Virus record (IMG/VR): IMGVR_UViG_3300024262_000210
Location: 1-26,086 of that record
Length of the DNA stretch: 26,086 bases
Strand: one strand, 5' to 3'
From: a virus
Position 1 is the stretch's first letter; each line of letters opens with the position of its first letter. Made by a program: the position numbers and the translations under genes. This document shows, piece by piece, positions 22,197 to 26,086 of this stretch. Below the pieces are notes generated by a model. The model ran no database searches. It was not told where the DNA came from and worked only from the letters and a program-made list of their open reading frames with translations.

Positions 22197-23147
22197 CTAT
22201 GGAATAGTTACTTGGAACGCAGTTAAATCATAATTCTTAGCCAATGGACCAGGTGTTTGATTTCTTACTTCTAATACATCAGCTGATGTCTGAACAGCAA
22301 TAACAAACACATACAATCCTGGAGTGATTAAACTTTCAGTAGCAGAAGTTATTACCGCAACACCAGGAACAGGTGAAATCTCAACCATTGAGAAATCAGA
22401 AGTTGTCAATCCCTCAGCAGGTATTGGATTAGTAATACCACCATAAGTTGTGTTCAACTGAACTGTAAATCCTGTTGTTGAAACAGCAGTTGGTGTTCCT
22501 GCAATAACATCAATAAGACCTGTTGCACCTTTTAAGTCTGCTGTAATATCAACAGCTTCTAACATTTTTAAGTTTGAATCTTCCTCTAATTCAGAAATAG
22601 CAAACTTAATTCTTGTCTTAGCACTTGTTGAATTACTAACTGATGCTTTAATTAATTGTGCTGATAAACTTTCATCTTGTAATCTTACTGGATATAAGAA
22701 ACCTGCAACAGTTTCAGATCCTTGTAAGTTTCCATCTTTATCAACTGCAAATACACCTGCTGTGATACATTTCCAAGAATTCATATTTCCAACAAATATC
22801 GGATCACCTTTTAATGCGAATCCTTCAAATGCTCTTACTCCTTCTTCAAGAAACACTGTTTGTGTGTTATCTATTTCTTCAGTGATGTCATCTGCACGTT
22901 CATCTGTTACTGATGTAAGATTTGGTGTTGGATACCATCTTGTTCTTGGATTTGCATCTTTTACTCTTGCATCAAGATAAGTTTGGTCTAATTTACCACC
23001 TGTTAATGCTGAAACATCAACACTGTTTATTGTTCCGTCAGGTTTGTAATACTCAACGAAAATTAATTTTTTTGCTGTTCCGAAAACATCGTAACAACTT
23101 GGACGACCTGTATTGCCTCCACCTGAATTACATGCACATAATGACAT
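22197..23147 (-). CDS. Candidate major tail (tube) protein with C-terminal Ig-like domain
   Basis: A 316-residue protein placed upstream of the tape measure as tail-tube proteins are. Residues about 20-205 are a mixed beta domain (FEGFALKGDPIFVGNMNSWK; FLYPVRLQDESLSAQLIKAS). Residues about 211-316 look like an Ig-like (bacterial Ig-type) extension (TPTAVSTTGFTVQLNTTYGG; SLITPGLYVFVIAVQTSADV), as in decorated tail tubes. The N-terminus has three cysteines (C4, C6, C18) in a Gly/Asn-rich stretch (LCACNSGGGNTGRPSC). A terminator shortly downstream fits high separate expression. Major capsid is less likely because of length and position. Confidence 0.65.
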   Translation of the reverse strand: MSLCACNSGGGNTGRPSCYDVFGTAKKLIFVEYYKPDGTINSVDVSALTGGKLDQTYLDARVKDANPRTRWYPTPNLTSVTDERADDITEEIDNTQTVFLEEGVRAFEGFALKGDPIFVGNMNSWKCITAGVFAVDKDGNLQGSETVAGFLYPVRLQDESLSAQLIKASVSNSTSAKTRIKFAISELEEDSNLKMLEAVDITADLKGATGLIDVIAGTPTAVSTTGFTVQLNTTYGGITNPIPAEGLTTSDFSMVEISPVPGVAVITSATESLITPGLYVFVIAVQTSADVLEVRNQTPGPLAKNYDLTAFQVTIP

Positions 23148-23178
23148 AGTTTCTAAGTTTAATAGTTAATATATATAT

Positions 23179-23613
23179 TTAATTTTTATACACTTTTTTT
23201 CCGAACAATCTAACTGCATAATATCTTAGATAGTTGTCCAGTGTTTTACCTAAGTTTCTTTTATTTAATCTGTTTGACCATAATAACATCTCTTTGTCTG
23301 CAAATTCTTGTGCTGCTTTCATTCCGATTTCCTTAGCCATATATTTAGTATGATACAAATAATCGTGAATTAATGCTGCAAAGAAGAAGTCACCATAAGA
23401 AGGAAATGCCCACCACATAAATCTTGGTACAGAACTCCCATCAAATTGAAAGTCTTTTTGAATTATTATAACAGCATCATTTGACAACTTAACAGAAACG
23501 TTGTTCAATAGTCTGAAATGGCTTTTTTTTGTTATAGGATAAACAATACAAAGACGAACTAATCCGAGTTTTAAACTGGTTTCAATATTATGTAGGTCAA
23601 TATCCAACATCAT
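23179..23613 (-). CDS. DUF1353 family protein
   Basis: A 144-residue protein with the DUF1353 signature: FDGSSVPRFMWW (57-68), SYGDFFFAALIHDYLYHT (72-89) and EFADKEMLLW (103-112). Conserved H83-D84 and D106 hint at a metal-binding or hydrolase-like site, but the family has no proven activity to my knowledge. It lies in the late operon just before the tail-tube gene and overlaps the upstream membrane/coiled-coil gene by four bases. A virion, lysis or assembly role is possible. A second ATG one codon in (MMLD) is an equal start option. Confidence 0.8.
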   Translation of the reverse strand: MMLDIDLHNIETSLKLGLVRLCIVYPITKKSHFRLLNNVSVKLSNDAVIIIQKDFQFDGSSVPRFMWWAFPSYGDFFFAALIHDYLYHTKYMAKEIGMKAAQEFADKEMLLWSNRLNKRNLGKTLDNYLRYYAVRLFGKKVYKN

Positions 23614-23945
23614 TTATTATTCTTAATAACAACTAAAAGTTCCATCATTTTATCAATCTTATCATTCATCTTGTCTGTTGCTTTTTCTATTCTTGCAACA
23701 TCTTTTTTGATTGATTGTATTTGTTGTTGATTAACAACTGGAACAGTTTTAATTATTTGTATTTGTTCTTTTATCACTTTAATATCTTTTGTCTGCTCTC
23801 TATTCGTATCAGAATTTTGAGCCATCACATAATTGGTGTTAAAATAAAATGTTACCGCAGTAAGAATTGAAGCAAGTGCAATACCCACCATCCATTTAAT
23901 TATGTGTTGTTCTACATTTTCCCAAACTGTTTTCTTTTCTGTCAT
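23610..23945 (-). CDS. Membrane-anchored coiled-coil protein
   Basis: A 111-residue protein with a short N-terminal cytoplasmic part, one membrane helix at about 17-36 (IKWMVGIALASILTAVTFYF) and a long charged coiled coil (IKVIKEQIQIIKTVPVVNQQ; KKDVARIEKATDKMNDKIDK). This is a topology also seen in i-spanins and in small phage membrane proteins near holins. It lies far from the main lysis cassette and overlaps the DUF1353 gene by four bases. It may form a second lysis or membrane module with that neighbour. Function is unproven. Confidence 0.65.
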   Translation of the reverse strand: MTEKKTVWENVEQHIIKWMVGIALASILTAVTFYFNTNYVMAQNSDTNREQTKDIKVIKEQIQIIKTVPVVNQQQIQSIKKDVARIEKATDKMNDKIDKMMELLVVIKNNK

Positions 23946-23951
23946 TTTGTT

Positions 23952-24176
23952 TTAAGATAAAGTGTTTATAAAATTTGCTTTTTCATCTACTGTTAATAAA
24001 TCTGATCCATTTACATAATCAATCAACTTTTCATTGCTTCCGTTTAAGGCTTCTAAAAAACATCTACCACCTGATTGTCCAAAAGTTTTAATTTTGCTCT
24101 CAGCGTCTACCTCTGTCATTCCTGATAGGATAAATGATGCTTTTAAATTCGCTATTGCTGTTACAACTTTATTCAT
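23952..24176 (-). CDS. Hypothetical 74-residue helical protein
   Basis: A short helix-rich protein (MNKVVTAIANLKASFILSGM; GSNEKLIDYVNGSDLLTVDE) without a recognised family. It starts two bases after the stop of the 110-residue gene and ends six bases before the next start, so it belongs to the late operon. It may be a small structural partner of the upstream genes. Confidence 0.6.
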   Translation of the reverse strand: MNKVVTAIANLKASFILSGMTEVDAESKIKTFGQSGGRCFLEALNGSNEKLIDYVNGSDLLTVDEKANFINTLS

Positions 24177-24178
24177 TA

Positions 24179-24511
24179 CTAAATTGTTAACTCATTAATT
24201 AAAAATGCTTTCGCTGCTGCATCCATATAAGGATAAGTAACTTCATCAATTAAACTGATCGAATCAATTAACGGTTGTGTGTTCCCTAATCTATAAGCAT
24301 ATAGAAGGTGTGCAACTGCAGTAGATACTTGAGTTACCTTAGCATTAACATTAGTTAGTTTAACTAGATCTGTATCTGCTGATGCATCAAGACTAATAAA
24401 ATAAGCAACAAAACCCATAGTAGCTTCCATTAACTTAACCTCACGATCATCACATCTCTTATCATACTTAGCTGTAACTAACTGCTCTTTTTTCCATAAT
24501 TTTCTTCCCAT
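24179..24511 (-). CDS. Hypothetical 110-residue protein
   Basis: A mostly helical protein (EVKLMEATMGFVAYFISLDA; VTQVSTAVAHLLYAYRLGNT; AAAKAFLINELTI) of unknown family. It starts three bases after the fibre-like gene stops. Its helix content and size would suit a small head-tail or fibre-associated protein, but nothing specific can be read. Confidence 0.6.
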   Translation of the reverse strand: MGRKLWKKEQLVTAKYDKRCDDREVKLMEATMGFVAYFISLDASADTDLVKLTNVNAKVTQVSTAVAHLLYAYRLGNTQPLIDSISLIDEVTYPYMDAAAKAFLINELTI

Positions 24512-24514
24512 GAC

Positions 24515-26086
24515 TTATGCTTTTAATAGTTCAAAACTTATTACCTCTAATTGACCAGCGTAAGAATCAGCTCCAGCACCAGTGGCATTTCTTGTTAAAG
24601 TAAACAACAAAGTATCTGCACCAACAACTCCTGTCATTACCCCTAATATTATATTAAAGCCTATATCTGTTAACTCAGCACTTACATCTACATTTTGTTG
24701 AGCTATTGAAGTAACTGTAGTTGAAGAATTATCTCCATCTACAACAATTCCATAATCTACAAGTAAACCTACAGTATCACCAACACCGCCGTTTGTACTT
24801 ATTCTACAGTGTAACTTTATCTGCATATTACTTCCGTCGTAAGCTGCTCCGTTTGCTCCAACTAAATTATCGTTAAAATAAACAGCATCATCAGAAGCAC
24901 CATCAAAAGCTAAATAAACTCCCGCACCACCATTAATAAAAAAGGATGCTCCACTACTAAGTAAAGTTCCTAAAGCTACGGCTGGTGGTTGCCAATCAGT
25001 AGATACTCTACCTATTATTTGAAAGTCTGTTCCATCATAAAATAAACTAAATACTTGTCCTGCTAATATATCACCAGACTTTGTGGCTAGTGTTCCGTTT
25101 CTTTTAATAGCTTTTGCACCAAGTCCATTTATATTTAATGTTGCCGTTGCTGTACAAGCATTGGTAAATAAAACATCAAATACTTGCCCTAGAGCATAAG
25201 CTGTTAAAGCAGGTGTTAATGTTAAGGTATATGAATTTGTACCAGCCGCAGTACCAATATCAGTTCTCTGACCACTAATTCTACCATCTATATCAGATGT
25301 AAAAGCTATTGTTCCTGAAGCAGCTTGTAATGTAGCTGTAAAGTCAGCAGCATTTGGTGTGTGTTTCAATAACATTTCACCTGCTAATCCTGTATTAAAT
25401 CCTAATTGATTAATATAAGCTGTATCACTTGTCTTTTCTTTTTTATCCTTCCCACCTAAAGAAACTGTATTAACTATCCCAACACTTGTAGTTGAATTTT
25501 GTGAGGCAACAGTTATAGGATATGCAGGAATGTTTGATGTCGTTGTTGGACCTGCTTCATTATCTTGAATTAATACATCTCCTGATTTTGAAAATCCCGC
25601 TTTCAATAATCCAAATGCTGCTGATGCATTTTGCAAAGTCATTGAGGCTAAATTATACACAAAGAAATTAGATGTTGATCCTGCACTTATTGATTGAGTA
25701 GCACCATTGTCAAGCATATTGAAAAACGTTGTAATGTGTCCTGCTTGTATTCCGTTTACTGTTGTTAAGTCAAGAAAACTTCCTGTTCCAACTCCTAATG
25801 CTGTATGTAATGCCGTATATAAAGCCAACTGATCGTTAACCCCTAAGAATCTAGGATCAAACACTACAACACCATTTTGTGCAATAATCGTTTGTCCATC
25901 AAACATTAAATTTCCGTTTGCTAATATTTCGTGAAGTTCATTATTTGCATCAATATCAGAAGTCAAAGCTATGATTCCATTCTTATCAGGAACTTGAAGT
26001 GTTCTTGTTGTTGCAGTAGTCAATAATGAAATATCCAATTTAGCTTGTTTACTCTCATCACCTACACTTACAACCACAAACTCTGA
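24515..26086 (-). CDS. Fibre- or decoration-like structural protein, 5' end missing
   Basis: The frame is open to the window edge, so the true start is outside; the GTG at 26077 is only the first possible start inside. More than 520 residues are visible. A unit ending with ...TLQVPDKNGIIALTSDID, about 20 residues in from that GTG, is typical of phage fibre N-terminal regions, and a related unit (TATLQAASGTIAFTSDIDGR) recurs about 220 residues later. The body is Thr/Gly/Asn/Ala-rich and beta-like. The C-terminal ~150 residues form a compact beta domain (VYLAFDGASDDAVYFNDNLV; DSYAGQLEVISFELLKA). It lies upstream of the tail tube, so it may be a head fibre or neck appendage rather than a tail fibre. 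Role is inferred. Confidence 0.6.
   Translation of the reverse strand, partial: SEFVVVSVGDESKQAKLDISLLTTATTRTLQVPDKNGIIALTSDIDANNELHEILANGNLMFDGQTIIAQNGVVVFDPRFLGVNDQLALYTALHTALGVGTGSFLDLTTVNGIQAGHITTFFNMLDNGATQSISAGSTSNFFVYNLASMTLQNASAAFGLLKAGFSKSGDVLIQDNEAGPTTTSNIPAYPITVASQNSTTSVGIVNTVSLGGKDKKEKTSDTAYINQLGFNTGLAGEMLLKHTPNAADFTATLQAASGTIAFTSDIDGRISGQRTDIGTAAGTNSYTLTLTPALTAYALGQVFDVLFTNACTATATLNINGLGAKAIKRNGTLATKSGDILAGQVFSLFYDGTDFQIIGRVSTDWQPPAVALGTLLSSGASFFINGGAGVYLAFDGASDDAVYFNDNLVGANGAAYDGSNMQIKLHCRISTNGGVGDTVGLLVDYGIVVDGDNSSTTVTSIAQQNVDVSAELTDIGFNIILGVMTGVVGADTLLFTLTRNATGAGADSYAGQLEVISFELLKA

Overview
The window is one continuous stretch of a tailed, double-stranded DNA bacteriophage (or prophage) genome. 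The likely host is a Bacteroidetes bacterium, probably Flavobacteriia-like. This rests on the very AT-rich sequence, on promoter candidates of the Bacteroidetes type (TTTG or TTG, a spacer of about 19, then TAnnTTTG), on the lack of clear Shine-Dalgarno sites, and on protein types common in phages of this phylum. Every gene I can support is on the minus strand, so transcription runs from high to low coordinates. A long tape-measure gene and a small tail-tube-like gene, with no sheath seen, suggest a long flexible non-contractile tail. I see no integrase, tRNA, rRNA, CRISPR array or insertion sequence.

Late region (26086 down to 9216), in transcription order: a truncated fibre-like protein; three small genes, one of them a membrane/coiled-coil protein; a DUF1353 protein; a candidate tail-tube protein with a C-terminal Ig-like part; a 59-residue gene; an intrinsic terminator inside the operon; two small pre-tape-measure genes; the 1103-residue tape measure; a tail-tip protein with hydrophobic segments; an 86-residue coiled-coil protein; three tail-tip/fibre proteins; two small genes; and a lysis cassette. 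The cassette holds a DUF5675 protein, a two-helix holin candidate, an unlisted 41-residue one-helix protein and a lipoprotein with a C-terminal membrane helix that fits a unimolecular spanin. A strong terminator at 9122-9154 closes this unit.

Early/replication region (9025 down to 1): it begins with a promoter carrying two copies of a TTTGT-N4-ACAAA operator-like site. It then holds small early proteins (including an unlisted 47-residue one), a DUF3560 protein, an XRE-like protein, a recombination pair (YqaJ-type exonuclease plus a possible ssDNA-associated partner), a zinc-ribbon protein, a second promoter, a DUF6291 replication protein with origin-like iterons inside its gene, and a DnaB helicase. 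An island of three genes follows: a C5-cytosine methyltransferase, a PD-(D/E)XK-like nuclease and an amino-methyltransferase.

Two things run through the early region. A ten-base block, TAGAGAAATG, contains the start codon of several early genes. Twice that start leads into a short dead-end frame, while a protein-like frame lies one base back (-1). The most unusual non-coding items are the twin operator, the iterons, a long hairpin with AAC/GTT ends beside the methyltransferase island, and the terminator between the tail-tube and tape-measure genes.
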